Positions 36,511 through 44,248 are shown, counted from the first letter of the stretch. The stretch: 64,000 bases of DNA from Clostridium ragsdalei P11 (GCF_001675165.1 NZ_LROS01000006.1:1-64000), one strand, 5' to 3'. Program-made: numbers and translations. The notes: generated from the letters alone by a model not told the origin.

Positions 36511-37080
36511 ATGTCTAAAATATTTTTTAAAGGCAGTTGTATGCTGAATCCTGTACCTTCAGTACTTATAACTTCAAAAAGTAAAAATAGAGATATAAAT
36601 GTGTTCACTGCTGCCTGGGTAGGTAATGCATGTACTAAACCACCTATGATTACTATAGCCATAAAACCAGAAAGATTATCCTATAAATACATAAAGGAGA
36701 CAATGGAATTTGCAGTAAACCTTCCTTCTAGAAATTTAACCAGAATTGTAGATTTATGCGGTGTAAAATCTGGCAAAGACTTTAATAAAATAAAAGAATG
36801 TAAATTAGAATTAGAAAAAAGTGAAAAAATATCCGTTCCTTGTATTAAAGAATGTGCTGTTAACATGGAATGCAAGGTTAAAAATATAATTCCTCTTGGA
36901 AGCCATCATTTATTTATAGCTGAAATTTCATCAGTTCACGTAGATGAAAATCTAATAGACAATAAGGGCAAAATACATTTAGAAAAAGCTGATCTCATAT
37001 GTTATTCTCACGGAGAATACTTTCCTATAAATTCAAAGCCTCTAGGCAAATTTGGATTTTCCGTCAAAAAGAAAAGGTAG
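36511..37080 (+). CDS. Flavoredoxin/flavin reductase-like FMN-binding protein
   Basis: This 189-residue protein of the flavin-reductase-like split-barrel family has the N-terminal NPVPSVLITSKSKNRDINVFTAAW-type segment (trimmed here) and KPPMITIAIKPERLSYKYI, with FMN contacts AVNLPSRNL. A later HHLFIAEISSVHVDE strand completes the match. Such flavoredoxins carry electrons or reduce FMN. It is a single gene with a GGAG ribosome binding site. About 90 nt past its stop an S-box riboswitch transcript points back at it from the opposite strand, so antisense control by SAM is possible. Confidence 0.87.
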   Translation: MSKIFFKGSCMLNPVPSVLITSKSKNRDINVFTAAWVGNACTKPPMITIAIKPERLSYKYIKETMEFAVNLPSRNLTRIVDLCGVKSGKDFNKIKECKLELEKSEKISVPCIKECAVNMECKVKNIIPLGSHHLFIAEISSVHVDENLIDNKGKIHLEKADLICYSHGEYFPINSKPLGKFGFSVKKKR

Positions 37081-37089
37081 TTTTAAATT

Positions 37090-37172
37090 AAAATACAGAG
37101 TTTCTAAGTAGAAAGTTTACTTATACCAGCCATATACTAACAAATTTCATCACACTAAAAACTTTTTATACT
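37090..37172. repeat. Fragment of a foldback repeat
   Basis: TTTCTAAGTAGAAAGTTTACTTATACC and CAAATTTCATCAC...AAAACTTTTTATA-type words (quoted in part) match one arm of the elements at 9805 and 40425. No inverted partner arm is present. It lies between the flavin reductase stop and the S-box terminator, exactly where a riboswitch-controlled gene would be expected. Confidence 0.5.
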
Positions 37173-37173
37173 C

Positions 37174-37207
37174 AAAAAAACCTTCCTGTAGATAAGCCTA
37201 CAGGAAG
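37174..37207 (-). terminator. S-box terminator
   Basis: On the minus strand CTTCCTGTAG (37207-37198) pairs perfectly with CTACAGGAAG (37191-37182) around a 6-nt loop and is followed by seven T residues (37180-37174). It is the expression platform of the SAM riboswitch. Confidence 0.9.
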
Positions 37208-37209
37208 AT

Positions 37210-37326
37210 TAATATTCTTCCACTTCTTATCTTTCAGGTAATACCTGCTGGAATTGGCACCGTTGGATTACATCCAGGTTGCCGGGCTTCATAGGGCCAG
37301 TCCCTCTACCGCTCTTGATAAGAACT
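37210..37326 (-). ncRNA. SAM-I (S-box) riboswitch, orphan and convergent to flavin reductase
   Basis: On the minus strand the S-box core is unmistakable. P1 5' strand TTCTTATCAAGAG is followed by GGTAGAGGGACTGGCCC, TGAAGCCCGGCAACC, then GGTGCCAATTCCAGCAGG and the P1 3' strand GATAAGAA. The kink-turn GAGG/GA region and the pseudoknot loop are all present. SAM binding normally favours the terminator that follows. No methionine or SAM gene lies downstream on this strand; the next minus-strand gene ends 2.7 kb away. The RNA points into the 3' end of the flavin reductase gene. Confidence 0.93.
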
Positions 37327-37344
37327 TAATATTTAATTTAATAA

Positions 37345-37373
37345 AATGTAGCAAACTGCTAATTATTTGTCAA
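37345..37373 (-). promoter_or_regulatory. Promoter of the S-box transcript
   Basis: TTGACA (37368-37373), exactly 17 nt, then TACATT (37345-37350) on the minus strand. The start point would fall about 15 nt before P1 of the riboswitch. This argues that the orphan riboswitch is transcribed. Confidence 0.75.
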
Positions 37374-37424
37374 CATATTTTCATCAATTTAACTTATAAA
37401 AATAAAACATTCAACACACTTATT

Positions 37425-37888
37425 TTACAATAATTTTTCAACCTGCACATCATAACTTCCATCAGGAGATGCCACAGTTGCCTTTTGACCTACTTTTAGT
37501 TTATAAAGTGCCTTTCCTAAAGGAGACTCTATACTTATCTTCATATTCTTAACATCTGCTTCTACTGTACTAACTAAGGTAACTTCTTCAGTTTCATCTA
37601 CGTCACAAAATTTTACTAATGCGGTTTTATTTATATCGAATACGTCTGCTTCTGAAGAGCTTTCTATTATTACTGCATTTTTGAGCTGAGCTTCAAGTTC
37701 CTGTATTCTAGTCTCAGTCATAGATTGATCATCTTTTGCAGCATCATAATCTGCATTTTCACTTAAATCACCTTGTGCACGTGCTGCTTTCAACGCTAAC
37801 TTAATTTCTACCCTTTTAACTGTTTTTAAGTATTCTAATTCATCTTCTAACTTTTTTTACCTGATTCTGTAAGAATCACATCTTGCAT
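37425..37888 (-). pseudogene. greA: Transcription elongation factor GreA with a single-base frameshift
   Basis: Two frames together encode a normal GreA of about 154 residues. ATG 37888 (ribosome binding site GGGTGAT) gives MQDVILTESGK and then stops. One base shift restores KLEDELEYLKTVKR, then KAARAQGDLSENADYDAAKDDQ (in part), and the FKBP-like C-terminal domain with SPLGKALYKLKVGQ to the stop at 37425. The break is in an A7 run (37852-37858, minus strand); A8 would be in frame. GreA rescues backtracked RNA polymerase through its coiled-coil tip. The run could reflect a sequencing error, a real mutation, or slippage that restores some full protein. A structured-repeat fragment lies in its leader. 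Confidence 0.85.
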
Positions 37889-37914
37889 AAAAAAATCACC
37901 CACTATTCTAAATT

Positions 37915-37963
37915 TTATCTGATGGCTACCTACTGTAACACTTTCAATAAGTAAGATTCATTG
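37915..37963. repeat. Structured RNA-like repeat, internally deleted copy E
   Basis: 28 nt (37915-37942) are the exact reverse complement of the right end of the copy at 33058-33238. The following AGTAAGATTCATTGAT (37951-37966) matches its left end. Everything between is lost. It sits just upstream of the greA ribosome binding site. Confidence 0.75.
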
Positions 37964-38069
37964 ATAAGGCTTTGCTGCGAAACTTGATAAATTTTGTATA
38001 AGTTTAATAGCTTTTATACATTTATTTACTTTACTATTTTATTATAATATTACTAATTAAATAATACAA

Positions 38070-38275
38070 GTTAAATGTAATCAATTCACAATTCACAATT
38101 TCAGTAGATTTTTCTCCACTGTGCTGCGAAAAATTTAAAATTTAAAATTTAAAGCTTATTGAAGCTTTGCTTCAATAGTGCTACATTTTACATTTTCTGA
38201 AGTTTTAACAGAAAAAAATCATCCTTAATTGTGAATTAATTGCTTCGCAATGTTTTTAAACTGCGAAAGTTGAGT
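38070..38275. repeat. MITE-like element family 3, copy 1
   Basis: The left arm has CAATTCACAATTCACAATTT (38081-38100) and the right arm has TTAATTGTGAATTAATTG (38224-38241). The body holds GTAGATTTTTCTCC and a CTTTGCTTCAATAG hairpin. Related copies are nested at 40177-40319 and at 60058-60170. A trailing GCTTCGCAATG...CTGCGAAAG motif is shared with family 2. There is no ORF. Confidence 0.65.
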
Positions 38276-38479
38276 TAATAAATATTGTATAACATTGACA
38301 TTAAAATATCTATCATTATATAATATTATTGGAAGTAAATTTAAAAAGACATTCTCACAATGAATTTGTGTGTAATGAGAGCATATAAATCTAAGAATTT
38401 CTTACTTGGGTTTTATGTGCTTTTTTTGATGAATAAACTACGAAATTAAATAGAAATTATATATAGGAGGCTTTGACTT
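38276..38479. other. Leader region of the YitT gene
   Basis: No gene is seen here. GCATATAAA and TTTTATGTGC (about 38379-38425) can pair before a T7 run, which would make an attenuator-like terminator 50 nt upstream of the YitT start. Support is weak because of mismatches. Confidence 0.4.
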
Positions 38480-39328
38480 ATGAAAATAAATTTGAAAGAT
38501 ATTTTTCTTATACTAGTAGGTTCACTTTTTGTAGCTTTTGGCACTTATTTTTTTCTAGCTCCAAATCATATAGCAGCTGGAGGAACAAGCGGTATAGCCA
38601 TAATTATAAACAGTATATTTCCAAGTATTCCAATAGGTCTTTTAATGATGGGCATGGAAGTTATACTTTTTACCATTGGTATAATTGTAATTGGACCTGT
38701 GTTTGGTGGTAAAACCATATTTTGTAGTTTTTCTATATCTGCTCTTGTACTTTTAATGGGAAAAATGTATCCTAATATAAAGCCTTTCAGCAATGATATT
38801 TTAATTCAACTCATATTAGGCATACTCATATGTGGATTAGGTATGGGCATTGTTTTTAACTTAAACGCCTCTACTGGTGGAACAGATATAATTGCAAAAA
38901 TAATAAACAAATACACTCAAATAAGTATAGGCAAATCTGTTTTGATGGCAGACATCGCAATAACTATAGCAGCAACCCTAATACTTGGAGTAAATAAAGG
39001 AATGTATGCAATTCTTGGAGTAATATTGAACTCTACTATAATTGATAAAGTTATATTAAGTTTGAACTCCTATAAGCAAGTAGCTATAATAAGTAACAAT
39101 GGTGAAAATATAAAAAAATATATTGTAAATGAACTATCTAGAAGTGCAACTATCTATTACGCCAAAGGAGCCTATAAAAATAGCAATAAAGAAGTTATAA
39201 CCACCATTTTGGACAGAAAACAGTTTTTAAAGTTAAAAAATTATATAAAAGTTTTAGATGACAAGGCCTTTATTACTGTAAATGATGTAAATGAAGTACT
39301 AGGAGAAGGATTTACTCGTATAATATAA
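38480..39328 (+). CDS. YitT-family membrane protein (DUF161/DUF2179)
   Basis: This 282-residue protein has five hydrophobic segments in the first 195 residues. They contain the family motifs FLAPNHIAAGGTSGIA and FNLNASTGGTDIIAKIIN, two internal repeats. A soluble DUF2179 domain follows (about 200-282; VAIISNNGENIKKYI, RSATIYYAKGAY, DDKAFITVNDVNEVLG). The AGGAGG ribosome binding site is strong. YitT proteins are widespread in Firmicutes with poorly defined function; a transporter role is suggested by topology. It is probably monocistronic. Confidence 0.9.
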   Translation: MKINLKDIFLILVGSLFVAFGTYFFLAPNHIAAGGTSGIAIIINSIFPSIPIGLLMMGMEVILFTIGIIVIGPVFGGKTIFCSFSISALVLLMGKMYPNIKPFSNDILIQLILGILICGLGMGIVFNLNASTGGTDIIAKIINKYTQISIGKSVLMADIAITIAATLILGVNKGMYAILGVILNSTIIDKVILSLNSYKQVAIISNNGENIKKYIVNELSRSATIYYAKGAYKNSNKEVITTILDRKQFLKLKNYIKVLDDKAFITVNDVNEVLGEGFTRII

Positions 39329-39428
39329 AAAACTTTGTAGTTTTTTATATTTAATTTTCATTGTAGAATAATAATCCAACTCTTGGTAATAATTTAAATT
39401 AGTACTTAAACTAGAGGAGGATGTAAAA

Positions 39429-40073
39429 ATGGCACTGCCAAATCACATAGGTATAATTCCAGATGGAAACAGGCGCTGGGCAGTTAAAAGAGGGTTAAGT
39501 AAAGAAAAAGGATATAGTTTTGGTCTAAAACCTGGAATAGAATTATTTAAATTATGTGAAAAATTAGGGATAAATGAATTAACCTATTATGGATTCACTA
39601 CAGATAATACTAAAAGACCATCAATTCAAGCTAAAGCCTTCACCAAAGCTTGTATAGAAGCTGTAAAAATACTTTCAAAAGAAAATGCTTCTCTTTTAGT
39701 AGTTGGAAACTCTGACTCTCCTATGTTTCCAAAAGAACTTCTCCCTTATATGGTTAGAAAAAATTTCGGTAAAGGGGGAATAAAAGTTAATTTTTTAGTA
39801 AATTACGGATGGGAATGGGATTTAGGTAAAACTAAAAATTTATCAACTACAAATAGACATTCCATTATATCCAGTCTAAATTCCCATGATATATCAAGAG
39901 TAGATTTAATAATAAGATGGGGTGGTAGAAGAAGGCTCAGTGGATTTTTACCAGTTCAATCTGTATATTCAGATTTTTACATAATAGATGACTATTGGCC
40001 TGATTTTAAAATGGAACATTTAATGCATGCTCTAAAATGGTATAACGATCAGGATATAACTTTAGGTGGTTAA
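39429..40073 (+). CDS. Divergent undecaprenyl-diphosphate-synthase-like cis-prenyltransferase
   Basis: This 214-residue protein has the Z-prenyl transferase fold: IGIIPDGNRRWAVKRG with the catalytic Asp, GYSFGLKPG in the position of the HKAG loop, YYGFTTDNTKRP (normally FSTENWKRP), and the C-terminal RWGGRRRLSGFLPVQSVYSDF followed by WPDF. Housekeeping UppS is about 250 residues, with RTSGE and a Glu at the site where this protein has Asp (YSDFY). The shortened middle and altered motifs suggest a paralogue with another chain length or acceptor. AGAGGAGG precedes the ATG. Neighbours give no pathway clue. Confidence 0.82.
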   Translation: MALPNHIGIIPDGNRRWAVKRGLSKEKGYSFGLKPGIELFKLCEKLGINELTYYGFTTDNTKRPSIQAKAFTKACIEAVKILSKENASLLVVGNSDSPMFPKELLPYMVRKNFGKGGIKVNFLVNYGWEWDLGKTKNLSTTNRHSIISSLNSHDISRVDLIIRWGGRRRLSGFLPVQSVYSDFYIIDDYWPDFKMEHLMHALKWYNDQDITLGG

Positions 40074-40090
40074 TTTTCTTAATTTAAATA

Positions 40091-40405
40091 TAGAGTTTCT
40101 AAGTAAAAAATCAACTTATACTTCGTATATTTTTTACAACCTTCAGCTCGTTAAATATTTTGGTAAGTCTAAGTAACTAATTAGCAATTAACAATTAACG
40201 ATGATTTTCTGTTGTCACAGAAAATCTAAAGATTTAAAGTTCATAGTACTTATTGTTTAGATTTTTCATAACACTTGCGGAGAAAAATCTACTGAAATTG
40301 TGAATTGTGAACTAACTATTAAGACTTATATACAAAATATTTAAAAGAGCTTCATTATTGTAAAAATATTCATACGTATAAGTTGATTTTTAAGTCACAA
40401 TACCC
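40091..40405. repeat. Foldback repeat, type b, copy 2, interrupted
   Basis: The outer arms TTTCTAAGTAAAAAATCAAC (40096-40115) and GTATAAGTTGATTTTTAAG (40376-40394) are inverted. The right half shares TATTTAAAAGAGCTTCATTA with 19205-19375. The element is broken at about 40177 by another repeat that ends near 40319. Confidence 0.7.
40177..40319. repeat. MITE-like element family 3 nested inside the foldback repeat
   Basis: TTAGCAATTAACAATTAACG begins the left arm and AAATTGTGAATTGTGAAC the right (40294-40311). GATTTTCTG/CAGAAAATC (40202-40221) forms an inner hairpin. Removing it joins the two halves of the type b repeat, with TAA at both borders as a possible target duplication. Confidence 0.65.
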
Positions 40406-40424
40406 ATCTAAATCTATAATGTTT

Positions 40425-40672
40425 CTAATTGAAATTTTAACTTATACACAAAATGTAATGACGAAGTTGAAAACACCTTTAAAAACTTTTCCATAAGTCT
40501 TAGCGAGGTATTTTAGAAAATCTTAGGAGCTTAGATATGTTTGAGGTACGAGTTTAGATAAGGTTCTCAGATTTTCAAAATACCGAGTTTTAGACTTGTC
40601 AAAAGTTTTTATGGTGCTGAAATTTGTCATTACATGCTTTGTATAAGGTTACTTTCAAACTTCAAACCCTAT
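40425..40672. repeat. Long foldback element, copy 2
   Basis: The palindrome has four nested arm pairs. These are AACTTATACACAAAATGTAA with its mirror ending TTTGTATAAGGTT, AAAAACTTTT/AAAAGTTTTT, GGTATTTTAGAAAATCT/AGATTTTCAAAATACC, and a central stem whose loop contains GAGGTACGAGTT. It is homologous to 9805-10057 throughout and has no ORF. Confidence 0.8.
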
Positions 40673-40876
40673 AATCATATTTGTTTAATTTACATATAAT
40701 AAATTGTGTGTTTATTTCCCTATCATTTAGGTTATGTTGAAGTCAATTTTCTTTATCAATTGAGAATACATATCGAAGTAGTTTTCTATTGACTTATAAT
40801 GATTTTTGTCCTATTATAATAGGTATTAGTTCTTATCACTTGATAACTACTAAATTTTAGGGGAGATGTTTTTTAA
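40673..40876. other. Promoter region of the cation transporter
   Basis: This is unique A+T-rich sequence. A TTGACT...TATAAT-like pair (about 40789-40820) could serve the cation transporter gene. Nothing else was recognised. Confidence 0.35.
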
Positions 40877-41785
40877 ATGGATGAAAAAGTAAAAACAGCA
40901 AGACTTTCTATAATTTCTAATGCATGTTTAATAACTATGAAATTAATAGTTGGGATAATTACGGGATCAGTTAGTATCCTATCAGAAGCCATACATTCAA
41001 CTATGGATTTAATTGCAGCTATAATATCGTTTTTTTCTGTTAAAATATCATCCAAACCTGCAGATGCAGAGCATCCTTACGGGCACGGTAAATTCGAAAA
41101 TGTATCCGGTGTAATCGAATCACTGCTTATATTTGTTGCATCCATATGGATAATAGTAGAAGCTATAAAAAAGATATTAAGCGGAGGAGAAGTAGCCTCA
41201 TCCAGTCTGGGATTTTTTGTCATGTTTTTTTCTGCTGCAATAAACTTTTTAGTATCCAAAAGATTATATAAAGTAGCTAAAAAAACTGACTCTATTGCTT
41301 TAGAAGCAGATGCCCTTCATCTTAAAACAGATGTATATACTTCCCTTGGAGTTGGCTTAGGGCTTTTTCTAATATGGATTACAAAACTGCATTTTCTAGA
41401 TCCTATAATAGCTGTAATTGTAGCTTTATTTATTTTAAAGGAAGCCTTATGTCTGTTAAAAAAAGCCTTTAATCCACTAGTAGATGTAAAATTATCTGAT
41501 AAGGAAATTAGCATTGTAAAAGATTGTATATCTAAATACAGTTCCGGATATTGCAGTTTTCACAGATTAAGAACTAGGAAATCTGGAAATAAAAGATATG
41601 TAGATGTGCATTTAGTATTTCCTGAAGATATGCATATAAAAGTTGCCCATAAATTGTGTGATGACATAGAAAATGAAATGAGTCACTCACTTCAGAATAC
41701 GGAAGTAATGATTCATCTGGAATCCTGTGACGATAAATGTAATAGCTGTAGACTTGCTGATACAGCAAAATGCAAAAATAGATAG
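40877..41785 (+). CDS. Cation diffusion facilitator (CDF) metal transporter
   Basis: This 302-residue efflux protein has six hydrophobic segments (about 12-200) with the CDF metal motifs SILSEAIHSTMDL (the His/Asp site, normally SxxxDxxHxxxD-like), EHPYGHGKFEN and EADALHLKTDVYTS. The cytoplasmic C-terminal domain (about 205-285) has RTRKSGNKRYVDVHLVF and HLESCD. A Cys-rich tail, CDDKCNSCRLADTAKCKNR, is unusual and could bind metal. It exchanges Zn, Fe, Mn or similar for protons; the ion is not readable. GGGGAGATG precedes the ATG. A terminator overlaps its stop. Confidence 0.9.
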   Translation: MDEKVKTARLSIISNACLITMKLIVGIITGSVSILSEAIHSTMDLIAAIISFFSVKISSKPADAEHPYGHGKFENVSGVIESLLIFVASIWIIVEAIKKILSGGEVASSSLGFFVMFFSAAINFLVSKRLYKVAKKTDSIALEADALHLKTDVYTSLGVGLGLFLIWITKLHFLDPIIAVIVALFILKEALCLLKKAFNPLVDVKLSDKEISIVKDCISKYSSGYCSFHRLRTRKSGNKRYVDVHLVFPEDMHIKVAHKLCDDIENEMSHSLQNTEVMIHLESCDDKCNSCRLADTAKCKNR

Positions 41786-41808
41786 GATTTTATCATCCTA
41801 TCTATTTT
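41780..41808 (+). terminator. Intrinsic terminator after the CDF gene
   Basis: AGATAGGAT (41780-41788) and ATCCTATCT (41795-41803) form a perfect 9-bp stem with a 6-nt loop, followed by ATTTT. The stem includes the stop codon. Confidence 0.8.
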
Positions 41809-41819
41809 AATGTTTTTTA

Positions 41820-42020
41820 TTATTTATCTTCTACTTCATTTAAAGCTTTAACTAAACTGTTAACATCAATACCATGTACTGTAGCAGCTTCCTCAACTGT
41901 TTCTGCTAAAGATGCAGGACAGCCTATGCATCCCATTCCAAAATTCATCAATGTTTCAGCATATGCTGGCTTCATTTTTACTATTTCACCTATAGTTGTA
42001 TCTTTAGATATCTTTGCCAT
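41820..42020 (-). CDS. DUF1858 small CxxC protein, second copy
   Basis: This 66-residue protein of the DUF1858 (hybrid-cluster-associated redox disulfide) family has DTTIGEIVKMKPAYAETLMNFGMGCIGCPAS with the CxxC at about 32-35 (cited in part: GMGCIGCPAS), then an acidic helix and VHGIDVNSLVKAL. GAGG precedes ATG 42020 with 7-nt spacing; the longer frame to 42035 would include the ribosome binding site. Function is unknown, possibly thiol redox or Fe-S handling. It is a tandem paralogue of the gene upstream. Confidence 0.85.
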   Translation of the reverse strand: MAKISKDTTIGEIVKMKPAYAETLMNFGMGCIGCPASLAETVEEAATVHGIDVNSLVKALNEVEDK

Positions 42021-42100
42021 AATTTTTAACCTCACTTTTCACTTTTTAATTTATATATTCATTTAATTTTTAATATACTTTTTATTAACAAATTCTAATC

Positions 42101-42295
42101 CTAAGATAGTGCATTTAATGCCCTTACTAAATTATCTGCATTTAATCCATGTACGTTTGCAGCTTCTTCTAATGTCTCTTCTTGAGATTCACCACAAGTC
42201 ACACATCCCATTCCAAAAGTCATCAATCTTTCTGCATTTTTTGGATTCATTTTAATAATTTCAGCTATAGTCATATTCTTAGTTATTTCAGACAT
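42101..42295 (-). CDS. DUF1858 small CxxC protein, first copy
   Basis: This 64-residue paralogue of the neighbouring gene has NMTIAEIIKMNPKNAERLM, then FGMGCVTCGES with CxxC, then LEEAANVHGLNADNLVRAL. A strong GGAGG lies 7 nt before ATG 42295. The two copies share about half their residues and are 80 nt apart in the same direction, so they probably form one transcript produced by duplication. The role in a redox relay is inferred from the family's usual company with hybrid-cluster and other Fe-S enzymes. Confidence 0.85.
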   Translation of the reverse strand: MSEITKNMTIAEIIKMNPKNAERLMTFGMGCVTCGESQEETLEEAANVHGLNADNLVRALNALS

Positions 42296-42590
42296 ATTAA
42301 ATACCTCCACCTACATTATTATAATTACATTAAATATATTTTATACAGCGAACTTACCTTATACTCAAATCTTTATCAATATAAAATTCAAGTCTGTACT
42401 TATTATTTAAGTACATTATTACCTAATAGATATTGTCACCATCATAATACTACTAAACTTGTCATATATCAAGTTTTATATATAATTCCTTGCTATTTAT
42501 TATTTGCCATCTCACAAATAATCGCATATTATAATGTGCAGCAATTATATATTCTACTTCTACCCTTTTCATCCTATTTATCAGATAAAA
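42296..42590. other. Intergenic, nothing recognised
   Basis: This A+T-rich spacer separates the DUF1858 pair from apbE. It must hold the DUF1858 promoter. No hairpin or ORF worth reporting was seen. Confidence 0.4.
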
Positions 42591-43637
42591 TTATTTTTTA
42601 TTCATAAGCTTAAAATTCGAATTAGTAATTTCAAATTTACCTTTTAATCCATCTGTAATATAAACTTTTTTATCCTTTGTAATAAATATGGCCTGTAATC
42701 CATTTTTTTTGTTTACATAGTCCATTCCCTTATCCACTCCTAGATAAAATATATTTTTAGTCATGGCATCAGCATCTATGGAAATATCTGTGACCAAAGT
42801 AACACTAGCTAAATTATTATCCATAGGATACCCTGTAAAGGGATTTAATATATGATGATATTTTTTTCCATTTTTTTCGAAGTACCTTTCATATATGCCT
42901 GAAGTTACTACAGTTTTATTTGTAACATTTAAGCCCCCAGCAGGATCTCCTCTTGTTTTAAAAGGGTCTTGTACTCCTATATTCCATGGTTTTCCGTTAG
43001 TATTAGTATTTATAGCTAAAATATTTCCTCCCAGGTTCACAATGGCGTGTTTAACTCCATTTTCTTTTAATATTCTCGCAGCCTCATCTGCAGAATATCC
43101 CTTTGCAATTCCGCCTAGGTCCAAAGACATACCCTGTCTTTTTAGCATTACCTTACTATCCTTTTCATCTAATAGTAGATCTTTATAATTGATAAGTGAT
43201 TTCTTTTCATCTATTTCGCTTTGAGAAGGAAGTCTGGCATTATCTGTTCCTATTCCCCATAGTTTAACTAAAGGTCCAACTGTTATGTCAAAAGCCCCTG
43301 ATGACTGCTCTGAATAGTATTTTCCCTTTTTTAAAACATAAAATGTATCCTTGGATACTTTGACAAAATTCTTGCCTGCAGCATCTGCCACTGCATCCAA
43401 TTCTGTGCCAGGTTTATTTACACTCATCTTATTTTCAATTTCTTTAATTTTAACAAAAGCCTTATCTATAACTGATTCAGGCTTATTGTCATATACAGTT
43501 ATAGTACATATAGTACCAAGCATATATTCAGTTTTTGAAACAGGTTGCACATTGTCTTTTACACAAGAAGTTAAAGGAATTATAGAAACTATAATTATGA
43601 CAATTAAAAATATATTTAGTTTTCTACTATGTTTCAT
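42591..43637 (-). CDS. apbE: FAD:protein FMN transferase ApbE, lipoprotein
   Basis: This 348-residue lipoprotein (signal core FLIVIIIVSIIPL, lipobox LTSC) attaches FMN covalently to Thr/Ser of RNF and NQR-type subunits outside the membrane. Family motifs are EYMLGTICTITVYD, GPLVKLWGIG, DLGGIAKGYSADEA, NLGGNILA, GVQDP, TSGIYERYF, YHHILNPFTGYPMDN and DISIDADAMTKN. ATG 43637 with AAAGG upstream gives a proper lipoprotein signal; the in-frame TTG 43694 does not. It follows cobU by 29 nt and may be cotranscribed. Acetogenic clostridia need ApbE for the Rnf complex. Confidence 0.92.
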   Translation of the reverse strand: MKHSRKLNIFLIVIIIVSIIPLTSCVKDNVQPVSKTEYMLGTICTITVYDNKPESVIDKAFVKIKEIENKMSVNKPGTELDAVADAAGKNFVKVSKDTFYVLKKGKYYSEQSSGAFDITVGPLVKLWGIGTDNARLPSQSEIDEKKSLINYKDLLLDEKDSKVMLKRQGMSLDLGGIAKGYSADEAARILKENGVKHAIVNLGGNILAINTNTNGKPWNIGVQDPFKTRGDPAGGLNVTNKTVVTSGIYERYFEKNGKKYHHILNPFTGYPMDNNLASVTLVTDISIDADAMTKNIFYLGVDKGMDYVNKKNGLQAIFITKDKKVYITDGLKGKFEITNSNFKLMNKK

Positions 43638-43666
43638 ATCATTTAACCTTTCTAATAAAAAATAAT

Positions 43667-44215
43667 TTACTTTAGCTTTATAGGCAAACCACAAGCTACC
43701 ATATATACTTCATCACTAAAGCGAGCTATAAACTGATTAACCCTTCCTAAAATATCTACAAATACTCTACTTAGCTTATACTCAGACACTACACTATATC
43801 CCACTTCATTAGTAACAATTAAAATATGCTTGTCACTATCTTTTATAGAAGATATTATATTGTCTACTTCCTTAATTATATCCTCTTCCAATTTTTCTAT
43901 GTCTTCAGATGTAATATTGTCAAAGTCATAGTTTTTTTCAAAAATTATATTAGTTACCATAGTTCCTATACATTCTAACATTATGTATTTACTGCTTGAT
44001 TTTTCTATAGCCTTGTCTAACTTAGTAAAGCCTTCATAAGTTTCCCATTTCTGATTTCTTCTTAGTTTATGCTTCTCAATTCTCTTTTTCATTTCACTGT
44101 CCGTAACTACAGCAGTTGCTATATAAAGTACGTCATCTTCATTTTCAAGAATTTTCTCTGCAAAGGTACTTTTTCCACTTCTACTGCCGCCTGTTATTAA
44201 AGTTATCTTTCCCAT
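43667..44215 (-). CDS. cobU: Adenosylcobinamide kinase/guanylyltransferase CobU
   Basis: This 182-residue bifunctional enzyme of the cobalamin nucleotide loop phosphorylates adenosylcobinamide and transfers GMP to it. The P-loop GGSRSGKSTFAE is at the N-terminus. The active-site His lies in RIEKHKLRRNQKWETYE, and the C-terminal ILIVTNEVGYSVV plus GRVNQFIARFSDEVYMVACGLP motif (trimmed) is characteristic. It is 33 nt from cobS, in the same direction. The cluster supplies the corrinoid cofactor, which an acetogen would use in the Wood-Ljungdahl methyl branch. Confidence 0.93.
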   Translation of the reverse strand: MGKITLITGGSRSGKSTFAEKILENEDDVLYIATAVVTDSEMKKRIEKHKLRRNQKWETYEGFTKLDKAIEKSSSKYIMLECIGTMVTNIIFEKNYDFDNITSEDIEKLEEDIIKEVDNIISSIKDSDKHILIVTNEVGYSVVSEYKLSRVFVDILGRVNQFIARFSDEVYMVACGLPIKLK

Positions 44216-44248
44216 ATTTTATCCTCCATCTCATGCCAATAACTCTGT

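Noticed and set aside
42182-42607. 141-residue plus-strand ORF over the DUF1858 gene
   Set aside because: Its His/Tyr-rich composition is typical of antisense to a real gene, and it has no start signal. The minus-strand DUF1858 gene explains the region.
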